Positions 1 through 16,231 of a stretch of DNA of 64,000 nucleotides are shown piece after piece. The DNA lies in assembly GCA_965153455.1 (NCBI GenBank), contig OZ234493.1:19768213-19832212 (forward strand), read 5' to 3'. The position numbers and the translations under genes were made by a program. The notes below the pieces were generated by a model. It saw nothing but the letters and a program-made list of their open reading frames with translations, was not told the DNA's origin and ran no database searches. This DNA is from Sphagnum compactum (taxonomy: Eukaryota; Bryophyta; Sphagnopsida; Sphagnales). Each line of letters begins with the position of its first letter. Within the stretch, counting starts at the first letter, position 1.

Positions 1-3000
1 AGCTTCTGGCCAAGGTGCCAAAAGTGGGCATCATGCAGAAGGTACTGCCAGAGGTACCTAAAGAACATGGCTTGTCTTTCTTTGTTGGCAATGTGTATCT
101 CTCTGGTAGTCATGTCAACACTCAATAGGAACAACTGTTGATGTCTGAATCAAGTTTTTGGTGCACATGCTGGTGCACTGGGGGTGTGTGTATGCATGCA
201 CATATGTGCATGCATTGTTGTTCTGCTGAATATTAATTTCTGTTCACTCTATGTTGTATTTTTGCTGTTCAGCAGATCTGGCAATGTCTCCACTGGAAGG
301 GCTGTTGTTCAGTTTTGGAGTGGATGTTGGGGTCATGTCTGTGACCGACAAAAACAGAGTTGAGGTTGAGAGATTGAGCCAGCTGCTGAAGGAGGCACAG
401 TGTCAAGTGGAGGATTTGAAAAAAGAGCTTGGAAGAAGGGGAGGTTGTATGCCTGAGGAGAATGAAAGGGCTAAGAAGGTCCAGGCTCCAGTGTTGGTAA
501 GTAGACTAGAGCTCTACAAGTCACATTATGAATGTCTTTCTGGGAAGTCAGGGAAGATGGTTGCCTGGAAAAGGACAACCCATAAGATGCTTGCATGGGT
601 ATTGAGCTTCTTGGAAGAGTACTGAAAGTAACTTGATTAGCTGAGTTGAAATGGATCTGATGAAGGTTTTGGGCTTTGTTGGTGAAACTTCCCCTTTATC
701 CAGGCAGTCGATGATGTGACGGACAGACCTCCAGTTGGCGAAGAAGCTGGAAGGACACAACCAACAACACTGGCAGTCACTGGCCAAGTTGATGGAAGGA
801 ACTCTGCACATAGAGGAGATGCTCATGATGAAATGCTCAGTGAAGACCATGAGTCCATTAGGAGTGTTGTCACTATGACTAGCTCATTGTTGCAAGGGGA
901 CCAGATGGCTGAACTTGAAGCTGAACTTGAGGCTGAACTGGATCAGTTGACAGGTGGTGACTCAGTAGTCCTCCAGCAGCAGATCTCTGTCTTTGATGAG
1001 GTAATATATACGTTCCTTGTACATGTAGCCCTTTTGGTTTTCCTGGCTCATTTTCATCTTTCTTTTATATTCACCTAACAGGATGTGGTTGCAGCTGCTG
1101 TCCTCTGCAAGTTTTTGGCTTTTGAGAAGTTTGTCAAGAGAGTACCTAGTGCACTATCTGACATGACAGGCAATTGGTGCAATCAGTTGCCTTTGGATGG
1201 TGTTCACATCCTGCACGGGGACCTTGCTTTTGACTGGCTTACATGTGCAGACAGAGGAGGAAATTGATGATGATGATTATTCAGCCCCTGCAGAACGAGT
1301 CCATATGAACAATTATGCCGTATCTCCACGGGAGCTCACACGGTTGCTTCTTAAGCTTCAGGTGAAACACAATAGTTCTGAATACCTCAGCCACTGACAT
1401 TGTTGGGGTCTCTAAACACTGGGCTTTCAGATAGGTTTTTGGAGTATTGCATTTATTGTGACAGGTGTATGTCTGTCTTATTAACTAACTAAACAGAGAA
1501 CACCAGACATCCCGAATTTTTTTCAACTAAACTGGCATAAATATGGGGGTATTAGAATGTTGACCCCCCAAAAAAATCTGTGACAGGCAACCCGACAAGA
1601 AGAGCTCATCACAGAGCTGGAGGAGGAGCTAGAAACAGCACAGACTCAGTTAAAAGACAAAGAGAAGGAGTTGGAGATGTGGAAAGATTGCGTGCGACGA
1701 CTTACTGAAGTCTCTCTTGTGCCTGCTTTCGCAGGTATTCAGCTTGTCCTCTTTGCAGGCCCCCAGGTTATCCTGATTGACCTTTGGAGCAAGGTTTTGG
1801 GGCCATTGGGTTGTTTTAGTTACTTAACTAGGCTTTTGCATTTTGTAGGTGATGAAACCTTGGCCGCACGAACTCCCACTGGTGCAACACCCATAACTCG
1901 CAGTGACAGAGATGTTGAGGTGACGGCAGCTGTGAGGAGCAGCCTGGTCTCTGAGGACCAAGAAAGCTACCACTTTTCTCTACCGAATTCAGGCAAATCA
2001 AGTAGCTTTTCATTATCAGAGTTGTCAGGAAAGAGGGCAACAAATTTGCGAGGTGGGATGGAGAACAAACCCCATAAAGATACTGCTGACCAGGTATATT
2101 CCCTTCAACATCTTTGTCCTTTGTGGTGTACTCAGAGACTCTGCAGATTCGTAATTTTCTGTTTTGCTGTATTGTAATGCTGAATTCTTACACTGTCTTC
2201 TGATGTATATGTGATTTTCTCTTTTACAGGATCATGGGGAATCTTTGAGAGAGGCCACCTCACACAGTGAGAACCAATGGGCAAGTGATGATGTTTGTGA
2301 TGAGTTCCTTCGGGTTATGTCTGATGGTGGTGTTGTTGAAGTAGTGCCACAAAAGGAGAAAGCTGTGCCATCATCATCCAGCACGGACTGCAAGTTGATA
2401 ATTGAGGACTGTGAGATTGAGAAGTTGCTCATCGACTCTGTTCAGGATCTCAAAGAACCAATAGCAGCTGAAAGCTCTGTCGTGGGTAGTAATACACCAA
2501 GTGTGTATGATTATTCTAGTAGAGTCTCAATGGAAGATGGGTGGGACAATCTTCCCAACACAGATGTGGGTGGTGTTGCTGCCTGGCATGTCAAATTGTT
2601 GGCACCACATCCTACCAGAAGGAGCTCGTTCAGTGGGCATGAGTCCAAAAGTAAACAAAGCAAGGAGAAGGAGGAGGAGGAGGAAAAGGAGGGATCTCAG
2701 TGGCATAGTGAGAAACTGGACTGGTCATCTACTGCCTTTGTGGAATGTTCCAGGGCTGTTGACTCATCAAAGATAGCCTCTGAGATACCCGACGGAGGCC
2801 TGGTCATGGACTACAAATCAAGCGACACACCATGTTCAGTCAAATACATCGACATGAGTGCAAAGCCTGCACATGATGATGTTGTAAACTCAGCTGAGTA
2901 CGGAGATAGCGATGGGCTCTGTTGTGCAGTAGGATCAAAATCTCCAAGTCATGAGGCAAGGGAACAGTTCCTCAAGACTCCTAGGAGGGTGGTTGAGCCA

Positions 3001-4069
3001 GAGCAGCAGCAGCAGCACAGTCTCTATGTCATCAAGAGAAATACTGTGGAGCTGAGCCCAACAGTACTTGACAAAATCGCCCACTGGGAGGGCTTAATGA
3101 TGGAAGGTGAGACTCCAGGGCCGATTATGGGATCAGATTGGGAGTGCCAGTCACGTGCATCTGAGTTGGAACAACCACAGTGCACCACCCTTGACTCTTC
3201 CTACGAGGATGGTGACGTTTTTGGTGAAGATGACCTGGTGTTGGAGGCAGAGGAAATGTTTGGACAGATGTTGATCACTCAGATTGTTGAGAAAACCAGG
3301 CGTGGATCCCACATAGTAAAGAATGCCCAAACGATGCTTGCCACATTTGAGAAGGATGAAATAGGAAATGTGGCAGTAGATACATGCTCCTCGCAAATGC
3401 CATGGATGGATGGAAGAACGGGAGAGCTAGGTGGGGTACCCCATCAGTTGGCAAAGCCTACACAACCTCACGATGACAATCCAGCAAGTCCAGAGACAGG
3501 CGCAACCACTGCTGCTGAACGAGAAACTGTGCAAGCAGAATATGACTTATTGGGCCGATTGACATTGCGAACAAAAGACAAAAGAGTGCCAGAAGGTCTG
3601 AAGGATAGGACTGGAAAGGAACCCAGCTACATGATGAGATTAGACATGGAGCAGATTCCAGTATTGGACTTGGGTGAAAACTCTCAATTTGTGCAAGGTA
3701 AATCCCTTGTTTCTCTGTCCATGGTGATTTTGTCCATCCCAAAGGTTGAAACATTTGTTTTGATGCAGTGGTCTATTTACTTTACGGGAGTATGAAGACA
3801 CTTGTTCAACATGACTTTCATTGTCTCCAGATTCTGCTTCTGTGTTTTCTGCAGGGAGTGAATCTTATGGTGTTAGGGATGTGGTTCTACATGACATTTT
3901 GTGTGGGAGTCAATCAACAGTGGGGAGTTCAAGAGACACCCGTCTGAGAGGAACAACTGATGTTAACAAGAGTGAGATTCGGCTTTCACATAGAGATGTG
4001 CATAGAGAGGTGTATGGAGGCAGTGGGTTACACAGAGAAGATGAAGTTCGCACTCGTAGGCGTTTATGA
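1..4069 (+). CDS. POLAR-like cell-polarity protein, 5' truncated by window edge
   Basis: Likely member of the plant POLAR / POLAR-like family, whose founder localises asymmetrically at the cortex during stomatal-lineage asymmetric division. Exons I can join in phase: <1-41, 276-496, 704-1000, perhaps 1082-1141, 1251-1361, 1587-1734, 1849-2093, 2230-3697, 3831-4069. Family marks seen: a hydrophobic FGVDVGVMSV segment followed by VEVERLSQLLKEAQCQVEDL (exon 2), the acidic AELEAELEAELDQL motif (exon 3), and YAVSPRELTRLL (exon 5) continuing into QEELITELEEEL and KEKELEMWKDCVRRL (exon 6), matching the conserved coiled-coil C-terminal block of the family. The 489-codon exon 8 is acidic, Ser-rich and unrecognised, so the protein is longer than the Arabidopsis member. 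A stop lies at 4067-4069, but further exons may follow. The family call is fairly secure; the 3' end is not. Confidence 0.7.
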
Positions 4070-4294
4070 AGGTGGGTTGCAGTTTCTGTGCATGTTTTCC
4101 AGTTGTACAAACTCATAGGTCATCAACAACAGTGTGTAATTTTTTATGTCTTTCTGGTGCCATCTATGGTTAATGTATTTCACAACAGTTTTTGGCACAA
4201 ACTGGGAAGTAAGTAAGTCCCTGCACTTTTGGAATTTTTCTCCAATCTTGAGCCAAGTACAGTTTAGTAGCTGTTTTTTTCCATTTTATTCAAG

Positions 4295-4592
4295 GTGGGA
4301 TGGAAGTTTCAGGTCCGCTCTCTTTTGACAACAGATCATCGATTGCAACCCATTCCTTTGAGTCTAAATGGATGCATCTGTGGCATTGTCTGGACATGCA
4401 TGCATCTACCATGTTGCATGGAACTAGTGAGTTGCTAACTAGCTGCAGGAGTCACCATTTTTGAATGTTTCTTCTGCCTATGATGATCATGATGATGCAC
4501 ATAAGACACTGAACGAAATGGCCTATGTAATTGCAGGTACCTTACAAATTTACCAGCAAGGAAGTCAAGATTTGGGATGGCTGGGACTCTAA
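4295..4592 (+). other. possible alternative 3' exons of the POLAR-like gene
   Basis: Downstream of the stop at 4067 two open segments look like spliced coding sequence. One is 4295-4426, between an AAG acceptor and a strong gtgagt donor. The other is 4449-4592, after a CTGCAG acceptor, reading ESPFLNVSSAYDDHDD and on to a TAA at 4590-4592. They join to each other in phase 0. The upstream exon could reach them in phase from a weak donor at 4010, giving a different C-terminus from the 4067 stop. There is no homology support; they may equally be untranslated or chance open frames. Confidence 0.3.
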
Positions 4593-6505
4593 TGATAAAC
4601 TCTCACTAGTATGTTCCAAAGCCTCTACACATTATAATATTATGGCTGAGATCTTGTTTGTGATCTGTACCATAGAGAACAAGCTAACTTGGGTATTGTT
4701 CACAATTGAAAATTGTCTCCAATTACAACCGAGGGGGCACAGCCCAAGTCATTTTGACTTGGCTGAGAGACATGGTCGGGACATACATACATACATTAGT
4801 TCCCACAACAAATGCCATACATTTGTCTTTTCTGGTGTCCTGATACAATTCTTAAGAATGTAACAAATTTCTCTCCTCCATTTTCCCCTCCTATAAAGTT
4901 TTTGCTTTCTCATGGGTTTTAACAACTTTCTCTCCTCCATCCTCCTATAGATTTGATGCTTGCTCAACGTGTGTAACAAGATTTCCAAAGGGAAGAGCTA
5001 TTGTGAGTTTGTTGTTGAAAATCATATCCACCACCTTGTGATCCATTCCACAGTGCCTAAAGGTTAAGAATCAATTACAGCCTAGAACTTTCATCACACA
5101 TACACAATGCCATCTGCTTCGAAAGCAAAGTGTGCATTATGCAAGTGTGTCATTTCAATGTACATCTTGATGTTGCTAAACAATGTTGTATAAAAAGATT
5201 CAGTTTGAATTCAAGCTTAATGTTTGTCATTTTCTTGAGCTTCATTCTGAGGCATTGAATACGGAGGTCAGTTGTCTAGTCCACTCCAATTGTCTACTTC
5301 CAGAGAAGGCGGAAATGAGTATTCATGAATTAATTATACAAAATTCTTGATGTAGGAAAATTGAAAATCATAAATCATAAATAAGTATATCAAAGGTTAA
5401 ATTTCAGAAACTCGCTTTTTGAATTTTAAGAAAAAGAAATAATAATAATAATAATAATATTGAAAACTACAAGTTCATCCAAAAATGAAAGGGGGCAAAA
5501 CGAAAAAGAAAAAAGAAAAGTGAGAAACGAAAGTGATGAAAATGGCGCCAAACGGATGAAAGCGCGCGCCACCCAATTTCTCGTATTTTGCTGCGACTGC
5601 GCGCCTTCCCTTCCACTAAATTTGCACTCTGAAATCGGCGGCGTCTGGCAACGTTTCTCGCAGCTCCTACGACGAGTTCGCGTCCCCGGTTCGTCGTCTC
5701 TACACAAAGCAAGATGATGGCTTTCTTGCTTGCTTGCTTGCTTGCTTCTGGGATGTTGTGATTGAATTTTACACAAAGATTCAGTTTTTTTTTTCCCCGC
5801 CGCTATTTCTATTGTAGAATTTTTCTGGTAGCTGCATTTCTGCAAGCTTGCTGTTGCTGCATGGCCATGGCGTAGTAGTAGCTGTGGACGTCTTGCGTGA
5901 TTTGTTTGATTCAGAGGCGGACGGAAGGATGGACTGTTTTTTGCGATGATGATGGTCACGACGCGCGCGCGAGAGAGAGAGCAGAAGCTGAATCCGTCTC
6001 GAATGTGTAACAGTAATGGTGGCAGTGCTGGCAGCGGCTTTGGGATCGGTTTGCATGCTGTTGGCAAGGAGCAGCAAAAGCCTGCATGCATGTTTTCATA
6101 GCTGTTTGTGAAGCCAGAGTATTCGTTAGGACTGCAGCTGCTTCTTTAGGATCAATTCCAGGAGAGTTGGTTGTTGGGGTCACGCTTAATTCCATGCATC
6201 TGGGTTCGACTGAATTTCCTTCAGGATCAGAGGCTGGTAGAGTTCCGGGGCATTTGTCCAGACACGAGTGTCTATACTACTATGGTGTCAGGATGCGAGG
6301 ATTCTCCCGTGTTACAGTAGTAGATCAGTTGGCAAGCAGATCCAGATCAATTTTCTACTTCACAGGGAGCTGCATCTTCGAGTACAGCAATCTCTGCAGG
6401 TTGGCGCAAGAATAGATAGATGTAAGAGAGAATTGTTCTCCTCAGCCTGGAGTCTAGATCGGGAGATTCAGAGCTGCATAGTGGGGACCACCTGGGTAAG
6501 GAACA
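4593..6505. other. intergenic / PERK 5' region with microsatellites
   Basis: No gene seen. It holds an (AAT)n tract at about 5439-5459 and a CTTG tetranucleotide run at about 5725-5747. A (CG)n-(GA)n stretch lies near 5960-5985. GC content rises from about 5540 toward the PERK start. That part is probably promoter and 5' UTR; several upstream ATGs exist but none opens a convincing frame. Confidence 0.5.
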
Positions 6506-10990
<4,485 letters not shown>

Positions 10991-11738
10991 AAAAAAATAC
11001 AAAACCAATAGTGGAAGAAGCTGGTGTTGCTTGCTTGCTCACTCATTCCAAACGTGGTCTATGACATAAAATTTGCTTTGAATCTTGTTGATACCGCACA
11101 GCAATAGCGATTATTATTATTTAAAACACACGAAGACGAGCCTTGAGTTTTGACGAGGTTTTTAGCACATTGATTTGGATAAAACCCAAATGCCCATTGC
11201 ATATTTGTTTGCTCCAAGTTTTGAGTCATAGAATACTCAAGGAGTGCATTCTTCTAACTAGTAGTAGTACATCCGTTTTTGCATAATGAAATTGCTACTA
11301 TGTAAAGTGGCAAGGAAGAAACCCACGTGCAAAACAGATTGCTGAAAGTAATTCAAGATGATAATGACACAAGATGTGTGTCTCCTCATTTGTGTTACTA
11401 GGATCTCCTGACATTTTTAGTTTGGATTTCGAGATCCCGCAGGCAGGTGGGAAAAAAATGTGATACATTTTAGTAGTGTGAATTTGGATCATATGATGAA
11501 TTTTTTTTTTGCTTCAATCTATTCATGAAAAGCAGTGTAATGGTCTGCTACATTAGAGTGAGTTTCCCTTTCTTTGCTCATGGCTGCTCATCCCATTTTT
11601 TTGCTACTTGACAACTTGTCAATAGGTACCATTATTGGGCGGGTATTCGATTTTGTTAATAACCTCCGGTTCCATGTTTTAAGATTATTTCAGAATCAGA
11701 GTGCCACTGCCTCTGGGTTTTTGAAAAAAAAATCAGAA
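10991..11738. other. PERK 3' UTR and intergenic sequence
   Basis: No gene seen. The last 120 bases, from about 11620, resemble the start of the AT-rich repeat at 34618-35310. I read them as the left fragment of a repeat copy that was split by the LINE. Confidence 0.5.
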
Positions 11739-11748
11739 TCAAAGAACT
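11739..11748. repeat. target-site duplication, LINE 3' side
   Basis: TCAAAGAACT directly abuts the (A3G)n-like tail of the minus-strand LINE. The same 10 bases occur at 16222-16231 at the other end of the element. Confidence 0.8.
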
Positions 11749-11817
11749 GTCTTTCTTTCTTTCTTTTCTTTTAATTTAACGTCAATACCCGGACCAGAGA
11801 GATCCATTTGACGACTA

Positions 11818-14420
11818 TTACCTAGTTGATTTGAGCAAAACACTCCTGTTGTCTAGGCAAGAAACTAAGTACAAAGCTACCGCTTTCTGAGTAGCCGAAT
11901 GCATCAATTCAGGCAGTAAGCTGCACGGTGTCAACTGTTTCCCTAGCTGTTGACCAAACTTGCAACGAATGTCATGGTGAGCTGGGCACACTAGCAACAG
12001 GTGGTCTTCATCCTCAACAGCTCCTAGGGAACACAGGCAACAAACCCTATCTCTCCTCGATACACTCTCAGGCTTTGCATGCCTGCCACACTCTACCTCC
12101 AAACGATGGTTTGAACATCTGAACCTTGACAAAGATTGCCTGAGCTGAACATTTGTGATCACTTGTAAATAACTCTGATGTGCATATGAGTACCCAGATT
12201 CTATTGTACAGCTCGTGTTCATTAGCTGGTATGTACGTAATCTGCTACTTCTGGCTCTGTCCTGTTCACCATAAGTGGATTCTAGATAAGAAGCCTGTGC
12301 ACTTGCTACAGCACACATGACATTAGTATAGAGAACCCCAACCCCTTGGTCGTCAAGCCACAACTGCACGTTCCGGAGCCAACACTGTTGGTTATCATTG
12401 AGCACACTGAGCATCTGGAGCTGGGTCTGGTAGGCACAGTACAACAGACAATCTGGTGTGGACTCCCGTAGTCTATCATAATACTTGAGAGTTTGTTGCC
12501 ACCAGAAATACTCCAATGGATACCTTCCAAACTCCCCCAACACAGCAAAAGTGCTTGTTGTTTTATTGACCCCTAATATTCCTCTCAGGAACATTCTATG
12601 TACTTGTTCTGCTTGTTGCAACCCTTTCGCCCCTGTACAACATGTCCACACCTCGCATGCATAGCTCAGTATTGGGCGTACCAGTGAGTCGAACAACTGA
12701 CACATTACTTCCGGATCTGTTATGCTCAGATCATTGCATCTGCAGCGTAATGCAAACAGTGCCTTCTTCCCAGCAGCAGTCAGTTTGTTTATGGCTACTG
12801 CCATGCCTCTTGTACTATGTAACTCTAAGCCCAGGTATCTGAATGATTGAACCCGCTCAATGGTTGTCCCTCTGTATGTGAATTCTGGCGCTGCACTGTG
12901 GCGTTTCTCAAACACCACCACCTTGGTCTTGCTCACATTGATGACCAATTGTCGTTCAACACAGAACTCAGACAGAGCATCTATTTGTTTCTGCAACCCT
13001 TGTGGGGTCTCTGACATCAATGCCAAATCATCTGCATACAGCAGTAATTTAACTACTATGTCTGCCACCTGTGGCGGGCTGTCGCCATCGAGTGCATTTA
13101 GATGCTTCTCAAGTCCATCAAGGTAGAGTCCAAAAAGCAGTGGGCTCAGTGGACAACCTTGTTTGACCCCAATGCCACATGAGAACCGCGCTAATAGCCC
13201 TTCTATTGGATGCATAATTCTGACGCTGTCTTGGCTGTACATGCTCTATAAACACTGCATGAAACGACCCACAATTCCCATCTCAGCCAGCACCTGCCAT
13301 AGCAGATCACGAGGCACTGTATCAAAAGCTTTGCGAAAGTCCACAAAACAACAATACGCCTTTTTGCGTTTGTGAGTGTTCTGTTCAATGAACGTTCACA
13401 AAATGTACAGGTTATCCGTGGTGCGGAAGTCTTTCCTAAAACCAGCCTGTCCCCTGGCACGTAGGCCCCTCTCTTCTGCCCAATTGCTCAACCGTGCCTC
13501 TAGAATCATGGCAAACACCTTAGCTAATACAGGAGCCACTGTGATTCCCCTGTAGTTCTCAAATTGCAAGGCATCACCACCCTTGTGCAATGCATGAATG
13601 ACTCCAGTAGACAGGCCTGCTGAATAACCTTGTTGCAACAACTTGTTGAACACAATCTGCAGTGGTACATGCAACATATCGCCAGCATCTAGCAGAAACT
13701 CTACTTTGATGCCATCTAAGCCAGCAGACTTGTTACGTTTGAGTCTCCTCACCACTTGCGCAATCTCATCTAAGGTTATGTCACAATTTAGTGTGCTGCA
13801 ATCATCACTTGCAAAAGGGTATGACAAGCTTGAGACCACTTGATCTGTAGAGCTACCCTGTCCCCCAGCTGTATTACTGGGGCATTATCCTTCCAGCAGC
13901 TTCTGGAAGCCAGCAACCAAGTCTGCTTTGCTGATAGCAACAGATCGCTCCTTGCTCTTGGAGTATTGCCTCCAAAAGCTGGCTGGATCTGTCTTTGTTA
14001 GTGCACACAACTATCGGCCTTGCAGCTTATTGTACGTGCGTTTCTTACGACGCAGTAGCTGTTTAAATTGCTTCTTCCGTTCGCGTGCTAGATGACTGTC
14101 AGGATGAAGCTTTACATATGCAGATACTTCCTTGTGCTTGCTGCAACATTCAGTATCAAACCATGGTTGATGACGATGTTGTGTCGTACTGGTGCGTGTC
14201 GCAGGGCAACCATGCACAGCCGAAGTGCGGTTACAAATGCAGTCATGCAACAACTGCACGGCCATGTCAACATTATCTGTGTCACTCATCTGTGTTGTGC
14301 ACTGGGCAATCTATTGCTGCAGGTGCTGATAATACTGTGTGCACTTGCTAGCATCATGTTTGAAACGACGAATGTCTGCACGTGATTCTAAAGTCGTTGA
14401 TGACACATGTTGCCAAGGTA
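11818..14420 (-). pseudogene. LINE ORF2, reverse transcriptase portion with five in-frame stops
   Basis: One frame runs from about 14420 to 11818, interrupted by TAG 14311-14313, TAG 14011-14013, TAA 13885-13887, TGA 13396-13398 and TAG 13246-13248. RT blocks are clear: KSAGLDGIKVEFL, ENYRGITVAPVLAK, RGQAGFRKDFRTTDNL, CCFVDFRKAFDTVPR, GVKQGCPLSPLLF and the catalytic LLLYADDLAL. The C-terminal CCLCSLGAVEDEDHLLLVCP resembles the zinc-binding motif of plant LINE reverse transcriptases. I see no RNase H domain. Each stop is one transition away from Gln or Arg codons. Confidence 0.9.
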
Positions 14421-15270
14421 ACTGCGTTGAGTGAAAATGGCCTGTGGTCGGAATCACACCCTTTTCCACAGAATAGAGGGCATTTATGTACAACAAGTGA
14501 TGTGGCACAATCAAACAGAGCAAGTGATGCGACCATATAATCCACAAGGCTGGAGCCGCCATTGGCAAAGCAAGTGCACTCCCCTGATTCATCGCCTGTG
14601 ATCCTGCCATTGAGAATGAACAATCCCGAGGAGCGCCAAAGGTCTAAGAACTCATTGTGCCATCCTTTCAACCCCCCCTTGTCCGACTTATGTCGCTCAG
14701 GCAAAACCTCCGGGAAGTCAATCCCCAATGGCAACGTGTCAAGCATGTGATCTGCAAAGTAACGACAATCAACATAGTCGTCAGCTGCACTGGTCCTTGC
14801 ATTGAAATCACCAGTCAGTAAAATACTGCCCCCAAGATCCTGAATCATGCCGACCTCTGCAGCAATGTTATCAAACAAGCCTTCATCAACATATGGGGAC
14901 CCTTTGGATGGAGCATACACTACAGCCAAAAACAACGGTGCAGCCCCTGAGCGCTGGAACTGCAGCCACAACCTGGTGCCATCTGTGCTCTGTTTCCATA
15001 GGGATACACAGTCTGACCATGAGTCATTCACAAATACTACAACACCACCACTATGCTTCACTGCTGCTCTAACTAAGCTCATGTCAAATACAGGGCGTGG
15101 ACTGTGTAAACACTGAAAACCAGGCATATGCAGTGGTGTTTCATCAGGGAACAAGTGTGTTTCAGTCAGTGCAACAACATCTGAGTCATCAAACAGTCTC
15201 TGTATATGTGAACTGGTACTTAGTTTCGTGTTTGTCCCCCCATGGATGTTCCACAGGGAGACTCATAATG
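14354..15270 (-). pseudogene. LINE ORF2, APE-like endonuclease portion
   Basis: The frame is open from just after a TGA at about 15270 and carries the endonuclease motifs in order: LWNIHGGTNT (catalytic Asn region), VVALTETHLF (catalytic Glu), LLTGDFNARTS (Asp/Asn) and SDHRPFSLN (C-terminal Asp/His pair). These are the active-site blocks of the exonuclease-endonuclease-phosphatase fold that nicks target DNA. No ATG opens the frame. After SDHRPF the reading shifts to the next frame somewhere around 14400-14450, so the link to the reverse transcriptase is broken. Confidence 0.85.
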
Positions 15271-15409
15271 CTCTCTAGTCCCAGCACCCCTAGTGCTGAG
15301 CTATGACTTTGGTGTCATTGATGTAGAGGTCTGCGCCACGCCAGTAAGCTTTCTTCTTTTCCGCTTTGGCCTTCTCAAATAGATGCCATGATGCCTTCTT
15401 TTGCTCTTG

Positions 15410-16192
15410 CTATTGATTGGTCAAATCCTCTTCCAAGCCCCAATGGGTACCTTTCAGAGCTACACAGTTTTGACAGACAGCTTTTCTGTCCTCAGCTGTA
15501 GCAAAAGTAACAAGTACAGCTCGTGTGCGTACAGTCCCAGGCTTGGTCTTAGGTCTCCTGCTGATGGGTTGGCGCACTGCTACCACAACCTTGATGGCTA
15601 GCTTCATTTGTCCTTGTAGAACCTGACTATTGACTTTACCTAGCAGTCGCTGTGCTGTCTTGCCTTTTGTTTCGTCAAATCGTATGATACGTGCGCTGCA
15701 GGAGCGTGTGGAACGTTCCCTGGCCTTAGCTTGGCTAACAAAGTTGTCCATCTGTTTGCCCATCTTCTTCACAACGTCCACCCGCTTTCCCCCTGACTCT
15801 TCCACCACTTCTTTAACAAGTTGTTTTGTAACCTCATTGTCATGACTGGCAGTAGGGGCTGACTGTTGGGCTGCTGTGATACGTTCCAGAAAGTTGTTGG
15901 TGACCTGCTCAAAGATCTGTTGCGACTGTGCAATTTGTGCTTCGATCTTCTTTTGAGCACGTTCAAGCAGCGTGTTGAACTTGTCGTCATTGTCACTTTG
16001 TGCCTTCTGGCTTTTCTCAGACTTCACGTTAGGTGTTTCGAAAAAATGGTCAACAATTGCCAGATGTTGTTCTACCTTCGTTTTTCCTGACAGGCTGTAG
16101 AGCGCGCAAACGGCTTGGGCTTGCTTACCGTCGAGGCTCAGGACACACTTCAGACTGCGAGGGTGAAACTGTGAGGCGTCGTACTCGGCCAT
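15410..16192 (-). CDS. LINE ORF1-type protein, intact frame
   Basis: A 260-residue open frame beginning MAEYDASQFHPRSLKC, taken from the ATG at 16192-16190 because the longer open frame runs back into the target-site duplication. The middle is Lys/Gln/Glu-rich and predicted helical, with a KVEQHLAIVDHFF segment and several hydrophobic heptads. The C-terminal part is basic (PISRRPKTKPGTVRTRA). I see no CCHC zinc knuckle. By position it is the RNA-binding ORF1 of a LINE; this rests on its place ahead of the endonuclease, not on a recognised domain. It has no internal stop although ORF2 behind it is broken. Confidence 0.65.
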   Translation of the reverse strand: MAEYDASQFHPRSLKCVLSLDGKQAQAVCALYSLSGKTKVEQHLAIVDHFFETPNVKSEKSQKAQSDNDDKFNTLLERAQKKIEAQIAQSQQIFEQVTNNFLERITAAQQSAPTASHDNEVTKQLVKEVVEESGGKRVDVVKKMGKQMDNFVSQAKARERSTRSCSARIIRFDETKGKTAQRLLGKVNSQVLQGQMKLAIKVVVAVRQPISRRPKTKPGTVRTRAVLVTFATAEDRKAVCQNCVALKGTHWGLEEDLTNQ

Positions 16193-16221
16193 CGTTTCGG
16201 CAGCAATTTTCTTCAAAAACC

Positions 16222-16231
16222 TCAAAGAACT
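16222..16231. repeat. target-site duplication, LINE 5' side
   Basis: The second copy of TCAAAGAACT. The uninterrupted target can be recognised in the related repeats at 34618-35310 and, reversed, 48870-49490, which contain TCAAAGAACC. Confidence 0.8.

Larger units (their letters stand above)
11749..16221 (-). mobile_element. LINE (non-LTR retrotransposon), 4.47 kb, degenerate
   Basis: Minus-strand element with, in order, an ORF1-type gene, an APE-like endonuclease, a reverse transcriptase and a C-terminal zinc-binding motif. It ends in an AAAAGAAAAGAAAGAAAG tail. It is bounded by a perfect 10-bp duplication, TCAAAGAACT. Only about 30 nt precede the ORF1 ATG (16192), so it either has a very short 5' UTR or is slightly 5' truncated. 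ORF2 has one frameshift and five in-frame stops, so this copy is not autonomous. It sits inside an older AT-rich repeat. Confidence 0.92.

Noticed and set aside
5426-6091. Minus-strand 221-codon frame upstream of PERK
   Set aside because: Low-complexity composition, three overlapping frames equally open, and position in the PERK promoter/5' UTR.
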